From contig OZ026518.1 in NCBI GenBank assembly GCA_964019695.1, forward strand, positions 75,199,912 to 75,263,911: a DNA stretch of 64,000 nt, written 5' to 3'. A model generated the notes under the pieces. The model saw nothing but the letters and a program-made list of their open reading frames with translations. It had not been told where the DNA came from and did no database searches. The DNA is from Loripinus fragilis (taxonomy: Eukaryota > Mollusca > Bivalvia > Lucinida > Lucinidae). The position numbers and the translations under genes were made by a program. Below, in pieces: positions 12,801-21,017 of the stretch (positions are counted from its first letter, which is position 1; each line of letters opens with the position of its first letter).

Positions 12801-13810
12801 TGCATGCCAACTGTCTGTTTACTTGTTGCTAAGCGGTCTGGTACCCTGCTATCAGCCTAGGAAACCGTGATAGCAGCCGCGGTAGCGGTAACCAGTATCG
12901 GGAGTAAAAACCAGCACGCTGGCGAACTCCCCAACAGCAATAAAAAGCTGAAAAATCGTCTCTGTACGTCAATTGAGGCGAAATATGTTAAAGCTGCTTA
13001 GTCTGTAACTTTTGATCTTTTAATTTTTGAAATAATGTTTCCTTTTTTCAAGAACACAGTAAAAAAACTAAAATTCAGGTATACATTTTACCAATTTCGT
13101 AAATCTTTACAAATTATCAGTATCAAAACAACAGCATTTATGTTAAAACTTACCTGTCTATAATTATTGGAGGGACGCAAATAATTACCAACAAGAGAAA
13201 AAGCACCTGTTTTTATAAGATAATTCACTTTTCCATTCGGTTTTCAGCTATAGCGAACAGATTTATTGTGAAAACTTAACTCAATTCTGCTTTTACAAAT
13301 GATTTAAAAAGAAAATAAAAATTTTCGAAAAATGTTCAAAGTTACAGAGTATGCAGCTTTAAGTTTGGTATCGGTCGTAACCCCGTTTGATATTTCCTTC
13401 AGTGGGATTCTGATTACCTGTTTCAATATAATATTGACTATTTTCAGACTAGGAATCACCAAATAATGTGAAAATGGTTAATGCAAATAATGTGTCAACA
13501 GTTTTCTGTGTTAAATCAATCATTCAGAAATGTTGTTTTTAGTTTTAATTCACTTCGAAGTCATACCTTCAAATTTCACTTCATACCCTCAAATTTCATA
13601 CACAGGGGGTATAAAATACCCCACTTTAAAATTTTTGTGGGAACACTGGCAGCAACATTTGAAATTGTCGTCTGCTGCAAATTCTAGGTGGCGCTTTATG
13701 GGTTAAATCACTTATTTCAGCTGATGGCTCTAATGAAGGCTGGCTTAGAAGCAGAAGCCCTGAAGTTCCTCGAGCAGTACCTGCTAGCTGCTGGTGTGAC
13801 CTTGACCTGA
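3779..13810 (+). CDS. CSE1L: Exportin-2 (CSE1L/CAS), C-terminal six exons
   Basis: Exportin-2 is the importin-beta-family receptor that re-exports importin-alpha to the cytoplasm with RanGTP. Six exons join in frame: 3779-3876, 4439-4524, 7216-7297, 9633-9874, 11830-11963 and 13721-13810. Together they make 732 nt, i.e. 243 residues plus TGA. All introns are GT-AG and every split codon restores the expected residue. Recognisable stretches are LLGIFQKLIASKTNDHEGFY, KQIFILLFQRLQSSKTTK, EKKICAAGVTRILTESP and GLFELPEDDSVPADEHFIEI. These match the C-terminal HEAT repeats of animal CSE1L (about the last quarter of a ~970-residue protein). The N-terminal three quarters would lie upstream of the window. 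Introns are loaded with transposons but all visible exons are intact, so the gene is probably functional. Confidence 0.95.
4439..4524 (+). CDS. CSE1L: CSE1L exon
   Basis: Acceptor GTGTTTTCAG, donor GTAAGTGT. The first base completes the split Ala codon, then EIVNNYTKQIFILLFQRLQ and SSKTTKYIK follow. It ends with one base of the next Ser codon. Confidence 0.93.
4655..6062. mobile_element. Pearl/Helitron-like non-autonomous element with ~165-bp internal tandem repeats
   Basis: One end is a hairpin: AGCTCACCTGAGCC (4655-4668) pairs with GGCTCAGGGTGAGCT (4672-4686). The other end is CTCAGGTGAGCGCTTAAGGG (6031-6050). About seven units marked by AAATCTTCTTGTCTGAAACC recur near 4888, 5058, 5222, 5391, 5562, 5705 and 5851. 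There is no coding capacity. The layout (one hairpin end, central minisatellite) recalls pearl/HINE elements that are thought to be mobilised by Helitron-type enzymes; that assignment is inference. Confidence 0.7.
6421..6833. mobile_element. hAT-like MITE
   Basis: Termini are CAGGGTTCCCACA and TATGGGAACCCTG (inverted). Repeated subterminal ATCATGGAAAAATCATGG motifs occur at both ends, as expected of transposase-binding sites. A central palindrome at ~6577-6620 has ACTAGCTGTCGGACAC on one side and GTGTTCGACAGCTAGT on the other. No ORF of interest; no clean 8-bp target duplication was seen. Confidence 0.7.
6951..7165. mobile_element. piggyBac-like palindromic MITE
   Basis: It begins TTAACCCTTAAAGCTCCA and ends TGGTGCTTTAAGGGTCAA. 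Internal inverted segments are ACTGCAGCAGACGACAA with TTGTCGTCTGCTGCA, and ATGAGAATCGTCTGC with GCAGACGATTCTCAT. The TTAA edge and CCC start suggest a piggyBac-type target. It is related to the element at 12436-13706. Confidence 0.65.
7216..7297 (+). CDS. CSE1L: CSE1L exon
   Basis: Acceptor TGTTTTTACAG, donor GTAAGTAG. The split Ser codon is followed by LLVFFSLFAIKFSPDLLIQ and TIDGIQA, ending with two bases of a Lys codon. It corresponds to the hydrophobic HEAT-repeat helix preceding the DGIQ motif of exportin-2. Confidence 0.9.
7381..7585 (-). mobile_element. tRNA-derived SINE, family 1
   Basis: Read on the - strand it starts GGAGTGCAGTGGCTCAGTGG with a polymerase III A-box (GTGGCTCAGTGGTAGAGTGC). 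The B-box GGGTTCGAGCCTC follows ~35 nt later, then a body ending in ATGTAAAGAATCAAATCAAA and a GTTT/AAAC-rich tail. It is not a tRNA gene because the acceptor stem and the 3' half do not fold. Further copies are at 20127, 30101, 31726 and 53163. Confidence 0.8.
7724..8322. mobile_element. Long-TIR foldback element
   Basis: The left arm ACGTGCATTAAGAGGCTATT, then TTGGCCCCC, is matched by the right arm GGGGGGCCAAAAAAGCCCC, then TTAATGCACGT. Homology extends inward, e.g. ACCATTGCTATGGTAAC near 7865 against GTTACCATAGCAATG near 8158, giving inverted arms of ~200 bp or more. No ORF for a transposase. Confidence 0.7.
8654..9152. mobile_element. hAT-like MITE (8702-9102) flanked by a 48-bp direct duplication
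   Basis: The termini CAGGGATCCCACAGGC and GCCTGTATGAGCCTTG are inverted. Many TTGAAAAGTACTTGAA-type subterminal repeats are present, with the central palindrome TTTGGTGCAGCATATGCTGC. Immediately outside, 8654-8701 and 9105-9152 are the same 48-bp sequence (AAAAAGAATAGAAGTA..., 47/48 identical). Related copies are at 20430-20827 and 21528-23466. Confidence 0.75.
9633..9874 (+). CDS. CSE1L: CSE1L exon (largest visible)
   Basis: Acceptor TTATGTTTTTTAG, donor GTATGTAC. It encodes MFGMVVEKLFVADLQKVSG, then TSEKKICAAGVTRILTESPV, then MIGQYEHLWAKLLQALIGLF, then ELPEDDSVPADEHFIEIEDT and P, ending with one base of a Gly codon. Near-identical to animal exportin-2 over the ELPEDD...HFI-IEDTPG block. 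Confidence 0.96.
10439..10646. mobile_element. TA-flanked (mariner/Tc1-like) palindromic MITE, copy 1
   Basis: It reads TACTGTAAAACCTGTGTAAA inward from the left and ends ACACAGGCTTTACTGTA. The centre is the palindrome GCAGAATGCTCC-CCTT-GGAGCATTCTGC. Copies with the same ends and core are at 29401-29609 and 42345-42553. TA at the boundaries suggests mariner/Tc1-type mobilisation. Confidence 0.75.
10875..11212. mobile_element. Short pearl/Helitron-like element
   Basis: It starts AGCTCACCTGAGACTCC and ends CTCAGGTGAGCAGTATAGGC, the same end types as the 4655-6062 element. The interior lacks the tandem repeat and contains CATGACCAAGATGGCC, also seen in the elements at 21698-23249 and 33700-33865. 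Confidence 0.65.
11505..11766. repeat. Palindromic repeat fragment (ACTCGTCCT family)
   Basis: It contains AAAGCACTCATCCTACAGG, then ACGAGTGCTTTGGAAAGAAT as an inverted pair, and CACTCGTCCTGCAGGACAAG. The same motifs, in the opposite order, make up the complete element at 14209-14591, so this is a partial copy in the CSE1L intron. Confidence 0.6.
11830..11963 (+). CDS. CSE1L: CSE1L exon
   Basis: Acceptor CTCTATTTGTAG, donor GTAAATTT. The split Gly codon is followed by YQTAYSQLAFAGKKDSDFLS and ETVPQLKMGLAKGLEKMSAA, then HPGK, ending in phase 0. The GYQTA-SQLAFAGKK block is diagnostic of exportin-2. Confidence 0.96.
12220..12430. mobile_element. MITE with AAAAGAAC hairpin core (recurrent family)
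   Basis: The core CAAAAGAACAGTCTCATTG, then AGACTGTTCTTTTGAG, is a near-perfect inverted repeat. It is flanked by AACATATGTTTT and TTGAGAAATA motifs. Other copies or parts lie near 4202-4400, 27225-27290, 35085-35180, 37160-37300, 37350-37490, 42590-42740, 49900-49975 and 50495-50560. No coding potential. Confidence 0.6.
12436..13706. mobile_element. piggyBac-like MITE interrupted by another element
   Basis: The outer ends TTAACCCTTAAAGTGCC (12436) and GGCGCTTTATGGGTTAA (ending 13706) match the 6951-7165 MITE, as do the internal GCAGCAGACGGCAAATTTTG and TTGTCGTCTGCTGCAAATT. The middle is displaced by the 12588-13648 insertion. The right end lies 14 nt upstream of the last CSE1L exon. Confidence 0.7.
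12588..13648. mobile_element. 1.06-kb nested element with CAGTGTTCCCA ends
   Basis: The terminal inverted repeats are CAGTGTTCCCA and TGGGAACACTG. The CAGTG...CACTG ends resemble hAT or Academ types, but no clear 8-bp target duplication is visible, so the superfamily is open. No transposase frame was found inside. It interrupts the MITE at 12436-13706. Confidence 0.6.
13721..13810 (+). CDS. CSE1L: CSE1L terminal coding exon
   Basis: Acceptor CACTTATTTCAG. It encodes LMALMKAGLEAEALKFLEQY and LLAAGVTLT followed by TGA (13808-13810), matching the C-terminus of animal exportin-2, which ends in AASVTLL in human. No AATAAA was found close downstream, so the 3' UTR end is unknown. Confidence 0.92.
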   Translation: MMALMKAGLEAEALKFLEQYLLAAGVTLT

Positions 13811-13910
13811 TCACCTTGATCAGTAGAATCAACATACATCATGCTTTTATAAGCATATCAAGCTTTTACGCATTCAATGGTCTTTTGCAAGAAAATGGGA
13901 AAACGCTTGC

Positions 13911-14117
13911 AAGAACTTACAAAACATTTGCAAGAACTTACAAAAACATTTGCAAGAACTTACAAAAACATTTACAAGAACTTACAAAAAACATTTGCAA
14001 GAACTTACAAAATCATTTGCAAAACATTTGCAGGAACTTACAAAAACATTTGCAAGAACTTACAAAAACATTTGCAAAACATTTGCAAGAACTTACAAAA
14101 ACATTTGCAAGAACTAA
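13911..14117 (+). repeat. 22-bp minisatellite in the CSE1L 3' flank
   Basis: About ten tandem copies of TTGCAAGAACTTACAAAAACA with shortened variants begin ~100 bp after the CSE1L stop. Open frames through this region (13816-14439 and 13877-14257) arise only because the unit lacks stops in some frames. Confidence 0.85.
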
Positions 14118-14208
14118 GGCACACATTGCTTGTACATGGAGTAGATTACAAGGACCTGTACTGGGAAATTGTTTGCAAAGCATGGGAGAACATTGCAAGA
14201 ACTACTAT

Positions 14209-14591
14209 CAGGGGACAAAAATATTTCAATATTCTACTTGTCCTGCAGGACAAGTGACTTACAATTTTCACTCGTCCTGCGAACACATGTACGTGTCCTT
14301 TAAAAGCATATACAGTAAAGAACATAGGATTATATGTAATAAGACTTATAAAGTTCCTAATATCACTGTTAAAATGATATTTACCTGCATCCTATATACT
14401 GACAAAAAGATTTCACAGTCAATACTCATAAAATGGTAGTTTTCCCCTCAGATTTTAGGATGAAACTAGAAAGTGCGAGTAATTCTTTCCAAAGCACTCG
14501 TCCTACAGGACGAGTGCTTTGGAAAGAATTACTCGTCATTTCTAGATTTCACTCGTAATAACGAGCGGACGAGTGGAATTTTTGTCCCCTG
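14209..14591. mobile_element. MITE with CAGGGGACAAAAAT ends
   Basis: The termini CAGGGGACAAAAATATTTC and GGAATTTTTGTCCCCTG are inverted. Internal palindromes are CTTGTCCTGCAGGACAAG and AAAGCACTCGTCC-TACA-GGACGAGTGCTTT. The sequence just left (TTTGCAAAGCATGGGAGAAC, 14171-14190) is repeated just right (14611-14630), so the element sits between two copies of a ~55-bp duplicated segment. Confidence 0.7.
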
Positions 14592-14639
14592 ACAAGGACC
14601 TGGGGAACTGTTTGCAAAGCATGGGAGAACACTGCAAGA

Positions 14640-17600
14640 ACTACCATGTTTTGAACAGACAAACATTCAAATGAACACACACTTGTACAAAATGCAACTC
14701 CTAAGAAACGTGGTTGATGGTATTAGACCTACTACCCTCAGAATACCGGAAATTCCCATAGTTTTTTTTTTTCAGGGTCTAACTGGGTTGAGGAATTATA
14801 GAAAATAATTGTTTGAGAAAATCTCAAATTTTGTGCTTTTTTTTTTTATTTAGCTTGCAAATTCACTCAGAATTGTACCATCAATCATATGCTTAGGTTG
14901 TATCATCAATCATATGCTTAGGTATGCATGTATTTTTGTGCATGATAAATTATTTTCAAATAATTCAATATAAGGGCAGATAAGAAAATTGACCAAACCA
15001 AGAAAAAATCAAAATTGGTTTATGGGGCTGATAGAAAAAGCCTCTGTATCAGTGGCGTCACTTGGTCAACATCACATGTTTTCTATCTGCCTCTCACACC
15101 TATTCATATATTGTCGAGGCCAAACTGATCTCAGAGACACATAAAATTCTCTAAGAAAGTATATTCAAATAATGTTTAGTGCTAGCAGCTTATAGGTGCT
15201 TACTTAGATTCCATCCATGACTTTACCAATAATTATTGTTACAGCACTTTTTAAGCGTGAAATGGCTCGTCGAAATGACTGCTTGCCATTTTCAAATTGT
15301 GATCAAGTCTTTGATACAATTTGTGAATCCAAGAATCTATTATTTTTCTCAAAGCAAATATGTTATCATTCGAATCTGTACAGAAATGGCTCCTCGAAAT
15401 GACTGCTTGCCATTTTCAAATTGTGACCAAGTCTTTGATACAATTTGTGAATCCAAGAAATATTACAATCTTTAATTTTGCTCAAGGCAAATATGTTATC
15501 ATTCAAATCTGTACAGTAAAACTTCAGTGACTTGAACACAGATGGCTTGTTTATTATTTGACTTTTCGCTAACTGTAAAGGCGGCGCCTCATGAATGCGT
15601 AATTTGGACTGGTCAACCTTAGTTGCAGAACTGCGGCTTTAGATTTTTTTCGATCTGGCTGAATCTAAAGTCACAGTGGATTTGTGCTCTATCTTGACCA
15701 GTAATGGAGTCCCCTTTCGTTTTGGGAAAAACTCGTTTCCTGTGACATTCAAACCATTTTAGACTTCTTCATGTGTTTTACATACAAAAACAAATATATA
15801 AAAATGTTACCGTTGGCTTTGTTTTTGTGACACGATCAATGCAATCTGTAAAATTATGTTCTTGTTATTGTTTTTCGGTTCATCACAGCCATTTTGCATG
15901 CTTTTTACGAGCTAGGGGTGATGATTTTTTGTGATAAATTTCCTATGTTGAATTGATGAGACAAACTAATTAAAACTTTGACAAATATTATAATAAAACC
16001 CGGTGCTGGTTATACTCCCCATGACTAGGTAAGGGATGTCAGCGGCTTTTCAAAAACTCAGTAAATTATTAGAATAAGATTATTAATAGTGGATATTGGA
16101 CATTATAAGAAACAAGTAGGTGTTTGAATTTTGAAAATCAGTGTAACATAATTAAAGTTATTGATTCTGTTAAATACTTATTATTGTGCATTGTAGCGCC
16201 CCCTATTTTCTATAAATTTATAACAAGTAATGACCTATTTCAGAAAATGAAAGTCGATCTGATTTCCTTTAATATAGCATGCCAAAAAATAAGATACTTA
16301 CTTGGCAGCAATCCTTAACAATCACATAGACACATACCCCACCCATATAAATCTAATTTCCGGAAAGAATGAAGCTTTATCATGTCCCAAAATGTCATAA
16401 TCAAACCGAAAATGGACTTTTCCAACATGGCGGACAATTGTTATTCTGATCATGTGCTCATGTGATAAGTTTCCCGCCAAAAGCAGCAAGCTAACGCAAG
16501 AGAACATTGACCTCTTGAACCGAGAAAGCGTCAGCTCGTTTACCACAATGAGCGATGGATTGGAAAGATTGGAATCAAATTATTTTTGCACAAAGTGATC
16601 AGTCAGATATTAGTGAAGGAACAATTTTTTTTGTCATGGCTAACCTTGCGTATATTAAGATAGGCTATCAGTTAATACACACAGTTGGTACCCATTGTTT
16701 TTAAGGCATCACGTGAATCTTATAAAGAGACATTGGGTGTTTTGACCTTCTTTTTGAACATATACGTAATGGTTTAAAACTGGAATTATAGCATGATGCC
16801 ATTGTTTGAATATGCCGAATCATTTGGCCTTTTTTCTATGGATTTCCTGTTAGCCGAGGTGGGGGAATTCCTTGTCTAAAAATAGTCAATTTTATATCCA
16901 GTGACATCCGTCGGAATACAGAACCAGAGTGAAAAATTTGCATACCAGGTTGAAGATTGACCAATATTCATCAAGATATTAAAAGAAAACCTATTACAAA
17001 TGGTGAGAAAGGTCACCATAAAAATCAACCTGTATGCCCAAAAAATATCCCATCCATTGCCATTGGATACAGTTTGTACATATCCAACTAGGTAGTTCTC
17101 GATGTCAACTAATTAGTAAATGGCGGCCCCAGTTAGATCGGTAATTTGTCATCATTTTTGCAAATATCTACATATAACAAATGTATGGTGAGATGGGCCA
17201 AAATTTTAATAAGAAAGGTAAAGAAAACATTTTCATGTCAAGTAATTGCAATATTTCATTTTTGTCACCATATATTAATAGACATTAAGGGTGTAAACTT
17301 AAGGCTGATTTTGGTATTTAAGGTTTTTAAAACATCTGTGTATACAGAAAACGGAAAGTGAGCGGGTCATTGTGTGTACATAGATTCCCAAAACAAATTT
17401 GTGTGTGCTTTTAGTTTACCACAGAAAAGCATGCTCTTTAGCTCAGGAGAGAAAAATGATGCCATGTTTTGAAAACAAATAGTGTAAACATTCTTTGTGG
17501 ATAGGATTATTTTATCTTTTTAGAACTAATCAGGTATGCATCAGCAGAAAACTAAAAAGCAAAATATAGATAAACCTATAAACTTACAGAATGGAGTAGT

Positions 17601-17855
17601 GTTAGAGGAAGACACTGTTTGGAAATATGTTTTTCAACTTGGTTTACGTCCACGATAACAGCAGGGAAAAGATAGAGGCTTAAAAAATCAGGGCTAGATA
17701 TGATAACATAAAATAAAAATCTATCTTATCGCCCTGAATTCAGTTCTAGGTCAACCTTAGAATAGGTAAAAGCTGAAAATGAGGCGTGATTTTTTCCAAA
17801 AGTAACTGTATCATCTTGTGCCCTTACCTAGGTCATTATTTAAGAAATATATCAG
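14640..17855. other. Intergenic, mostly featureless AT-rich DNA
   Basis: No convincing gene. A 24-bp direct duplication (ATCAATCATATGCTTAGGT) lies near 14880-14922 and a ~125-bp tandem duplication at 15259-15518. ATGGCGG motifs in CCAACATGGCGGAC (~16423) and AAATGGCGGCCCC (~17119) resemble the YY1-type context often found near animal gene starts, but no gene model follows. Confidence 0.5.
15259..15518 (+). repeat. Two-copy tandem duplication (~125 bp)
   Basis: GAAATGGCTCGTCGAAATGA, then CTGCTTGCCATTTTCAAATT..., repeats from 15383 as GAAATGGCTCCTCGAAATGA.... Both copies end with CAAATATGTTATCATTC-AATCTGTACAG. The duplicated peptide RNDCLPFSNCDQVFDTICES lies in different frames of the two copies, so this is duplication rather than a repeat protein. 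Confidence 0.75.
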
Positions 17856-17862
17856 CTCCAGC

Positions 17863-18008
17863 AGTGAATTGTTGAGTAATAATTCACTGTTTGGAGGTCA
17901 GTTGTAAAGAAGATCAAATCACGAGCGTGCAGCGCGAGTGATTTATTGTCGTACAACTGACCGACAAACAGTGAATTATTACTCAACAATTCACCCACTG
18001 GAGCTGAT
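17863..18008. repeat. Palindromic MITE
   Basis: ATCAGCTCCAGCAGTGAATT, then GTTGAGTAATAATTCACTG on the left, is answered by CAGTGAATTATTACTCAAC, then AATTCACCCACTGGAGCTGA on the right. An inner pair GTCAGTTGTA / TACAACTGAC is present. No coding potential. Confidence 0.7.
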
Positions 18009-18018
18009 CTATTTTGAT

Positions 18019-18297
18019 TCTAACACACAGTAAACGATGAAAACACATTCGAAGTCTTCAGCTTCTTCCAACTTTCCGCCATTGCACTGAAGAACTCCCG
18101 CCAATTCTTAGACCACGTCGCATACCTTTACATGTAATTGTAACGTCTTTCAAGCGTAAAAACAACGTTACACCGTCAAACGACATGAGTGACGTCATTT
18201 TCTATTGACGTCAGCTATCACACACTTTAGCAGTGAATTACTGTGCGATATATCACAGTTTGTTACCGTTGGCACTATAGGCGAGGTGTGTTAGAAT
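18019..18297. mobile_element. Element with ATTCTAACACAC termini
   Basis: It begins ATTCTAACACACAG and ends GTGTGTTAGAAT. It contains TGACGTCA-type sites (GAGTGACGTCATTT, TTGACGTCAGCT). It adjoins the palindrome at 17863-18008; the two may be one compound element. Confidence 0.45.
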
Positions 18298-18500
18298 TAG
18301 TCCTTAAAACACCAGCAAATAACTGCATTTGAAAATGTCTATTTAACATAAGCATAGAGACAAACATTGTGGACCCAGATCAGACTGCTCCTACAGGAGC
18401 AGTTTGATCTGCGTCCATAATGTTTATCTATGAGACTTCAAATAGTTTAGTGGATGACAAAAAACATACATTTTGTGATTATGCACTTTAAGGGTTAATA
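18298..18500. mobile_element. Palindrome-core MITE (CCTTAAA ends), copy 1
   Basis: The ends CCTTAAAACACCAGC and GCACTTTAAGGGTTAA flank an almost perfect 46-bp palindrome (18371-18416: GGACCCAGATCAGACTGCTC with its complement). It belongs to the same family as 19468-19717 and 37496-37743. Confidence 0.65.
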
Positions 18501-19243
18501 AATGCGAGTTCAGTGTGTATACGGTTATGATTGTCATGAAATGCACGCACGTTTGCGCAGCTCAAAAAGCTAATTAACTCTTTACCACATTATAAATAAA
18601 ACCAGATTCTCCTGCCTTAGCAGATGAAATAGCTGAACTAAGCCCAGATATGAACATTAAAGTTGCCGCCTTTACAGTACATGAAAAGTCTATTAATGCC
18701 ATGGTCAATTTGAACTCCTTCAAGTATTTCCATAACCCCAGATACACATATATTTAAGATGGTTTAGGCAGGTTTGCTCGCTGTCAGGCTATTTAAATGA
18801 TAACAGTGAAGGCCCCAAACATTGCACACTTAAGCATTGTGACCTCCGTCGGATATAATAAGAAAAAAAAAACTTGAAAAATTGTTCACAGCTAAATAAA
18901 GTAATCATTATACTTTATATACACAAAGTTCAAAGTGAAAAATATTTTCTAGATCTCTAGCAATTTTGATTTGAAGTGCACACCCCCCCTGTTTTAGGAT
19001 AACAAAATAGTCCCCTAATATTGTGCACTTTCTGCTAAAATTTCAATAACTTCTCTTTGATGAATTACTTTTACAAAAGATACCAAAGTAAAGTAACACC
19101 AGGTTGTTCTTAACAATTTACTATATCAGTAACTTAATTCAAAGTAAATGAATTGAAGCCTTGACCATTTGAAATTACAGTCAGAAAGTTTTTAACAATT
19201 TTTTTTTTGCCAAAATCCACTCCTGCTTAGCAGTGAAAGCATA

Positions 19244-19269
19244 AAGTGATTTTTTTTTTTTTTTTTTTA
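19244..19269. repeat. Poly(T) tract
   Basis: A near-uninterrupted T run of over 20 bases, with a second T-rich stretch just downstream. Confidence 0.9.
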
Positions 19270-19467
19270 TACTTTTTTTCTCTTTCCAAAAGCAAGCCGT
19301 TATTAAATAACAAAAAAGATTTGATCTGATTAAATGTGGCATAGGCTATTGCCCAATGTTAGGGGCTGTGCAATGTTAGGGCACGTCACTGTACAAACAA
19401 AATACGTTTATTCTATGGAAGACCACAATTTTGTCCTAATTATGCCTCCAGATCTCGCGCTAATTAA

Positions 19468-19717
19468 ATAACCCTTAAAACGCCAAGAAAAAATGCATCT
19501 GAAAAATGACGTCTGCTGAAGTCATCTGCTGCAAAAAAATTGCCTAACATTACTGACAAATTTAAGTATAGAAGCAAACAGGGCGGACCCAGATCAGACT
19601 GCTCCTATAGGAGCAGTCTGATCTGGGTCCACACTGTTTGTCATAGAGGCTTCTTAAACATTTCAGCAGACTAGAAAAGCAGACATCTTTTGATGCGATT
19701 GGCGCATTAAGGGCTAA
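19468..19717. mobile_element. Palindrome-core MITE, copy 2, with a perfect 46-bp palindrome
   Basis: The ends TAACCCTTAAAACGCCAAG and TTGGCGCATTAAGGGCTAA are inverted. At 19585-19630 the sequence GGACCCAGATCAGACTGCTC-CTATAG-GAGCAGTCTGATCTGGGTCC is a perfect palindrome with no spacer. AAACAG / CTGTTT extend the symmetry outward after a short mismatch. Confidence 0.75.
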
Positions 19718-19835
19718 CTCTCAGTGGCTTGAACTACTATACCTCTAACTTGAACAAATTTTCATGGTCCCAAATGTGTTAGAGCCATTGATGTTGGACT
19801 ATACATGCTACTCAGAGCCTTGTTGGGGTAGAAAA

Positions 19836-20040
19836 TTAACTCGATCTCCTAGCGTCATCTGTTTTACTTGCTAACAGTTTGGACCAAGATCAGGCCTGCC
19901 AAAATGTCGGGCCCGATCAGGATCCAAGCTGCTTGACACTCTAATGGTAATTCTTGAAAGAATTTTTCGTAAAAGTAGATTTTGAAAAAATCAGCAGATT
20001 ACTGAAAGCATGAAAAAAATTACCCAGCATGCAAAGTTAA
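19836..20040. mobile_element. TTAA-bounded MITE (GCATGCAAAGTTAA family)
   Basis: It starts TTAACTCGATCTCC and ends CCCAGCATGCAAAGTTAA. The internal pair is TTTGGACCAAGATCAGGCC and GGCCCGATCAGGATCCAAG. Related TTAACTCTTTGCATGC-type copies begin near 24069, 27289, 28351 and 31244 (the last as GATGCAGAGTTAA). TTAA edges suggest piggyBac-type transposition. Confidence 0.6.
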
Positions 20041-20126
20041 ATATCTACCATATTTGAATTAATTTGTTATGAAATTCGTAGCATAGTGGGGCATAATTTT
20101 TAAACTCTAAACATGTGTAGATTCAT

Positions 20127-20309
20127 GGGGGCGCAGTGCTTGACTTGAGATTGAGGGGTTGCGTGTTCTTGCCTCACCGGCACACTGTGTTGTGTCCTTG
20201 AGCAAGACACATTGGTCCCTGCTTAGTACTGGTTCAACCCATGAAGACTCGTCCCGACATAACTGAAAAATTGTTGACTGGGATGTTAAGAGTCAAATTA
20301 AACAAAACG
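20127..20309 (+). mobile_element. SINE family 1, A-box deleted
   Basis: It matches the SINE at 7381-7585 on the opposite strand: GGGGGCGCAGTGCTTGACT, then a degenerate B-box, GTGTTGTGTCCTTGAGCAAG, TTAGTACTGGTTCAACCC and a GTTAAGAGTCAAATTAAAC tail. The GGCTCAGTGGTAGAG part of the A-box is missing. Confidence 0.7.
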
Positions 20310-20311
20310 TG

Positions 20312-20370
20312 TAGATTCAGATCAGCTAGCTTCTGATGAAGCCAGCTTATCAGGATCTACACTGTTTTTC
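20312..20370. repeat. Palindromic GATCAGC/GCTTC core repeat
   Basis: GTGTAGATTCAGATCAGCTA, then GCTTC, is mirrored by GAAGCCAGCTTATCAGG, then ATCTACAC. The same core recurs inside other elements at ~30572-30632 and ~45108-45170. Confidence 0.6.
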
Positions 20371-20429
20371 ATCCATATGGTAAATCCTTAGTATTCTTCC
20401 GTGTCCAGTCAGATGTTCATATGTTGTAA

Positions 20430-20827
20430 CAGGGTTCGCACAGGCTTGAAAAGTACTTGAATTGAGGGCTTTCTTGAAAAGCTCATGAAAATTAAATCTG
20501 CCTTGAAAAGTACTGGAAAATCATTCAAATGCCTGGAAAAGTCCTTGAATTCTATTATTTTCTGTAGGACTTAGCACTGTTGATGGAGACGGAAATCAGT
20601 ATAAAATGGTTATGCCTTTGTTTGGTGCAGCATATGCTGCACCAAATATAAGCACAACAATTGTATACTAATTTTCTAATACTAATGTCTCCATTATCTC
20701 AGTCTAGCATATCTGACTTAGATCAGTATTTATCATTATCTCTTAGTCCTTGAAAACTGTAGGAGAGGCTTTTAGAAGTCCTTGAAAAGTCCTTGAATTT
20801 TACTCAAGCTTGCCTGTATGAACCCTG
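20430..20827. mobile_element. hAT-like MITE (TTGAAAAGTACTTGAA family), copy 2
   Basis: The ends CAGGGTTCGCACAGGC and GCCTGTATGAACCCTG form inverted repeats. It has the same subterminal TTGAAAAGT repeats and central TTTGGTGCAGCATATGCTGC palindrome as 8702-9102. Confidence 0.8.
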
Positions 20828-21017
20828 TCCTTGTAAACAAATTCAATCAATTTGAATGTTCCACCTTGGTAATGGGATCTTTTCTAAAATGAGGAGTACC
20901 TTTTGTCATGAGAAAGAAAAACAAAATAGTGCTATTGTTGATTTTCTCTTCGTGAGAAATAAAATATTTTTTGTGCTACGTTTTTCTCTTGTCTATAAAA
21001 CCCACATCTTTATTCAG

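Noticed and set aside
12588..13648. Assignment of the nested element to hAT
   Set aside because: CAGTG...CACTG ends fit, but the flanks show no 8-bp duplication; at most a CAGC-like 4-bp match, so the superfamily is left open.
13816..14439. A 207-residue open frame downstream of CSE1L
   Set aside because: It reads through the 22-bp minisatellite and a MITE; the frame is open because the repeat unit lacks stops. A second frame over the same array is also open, which argues against coding.
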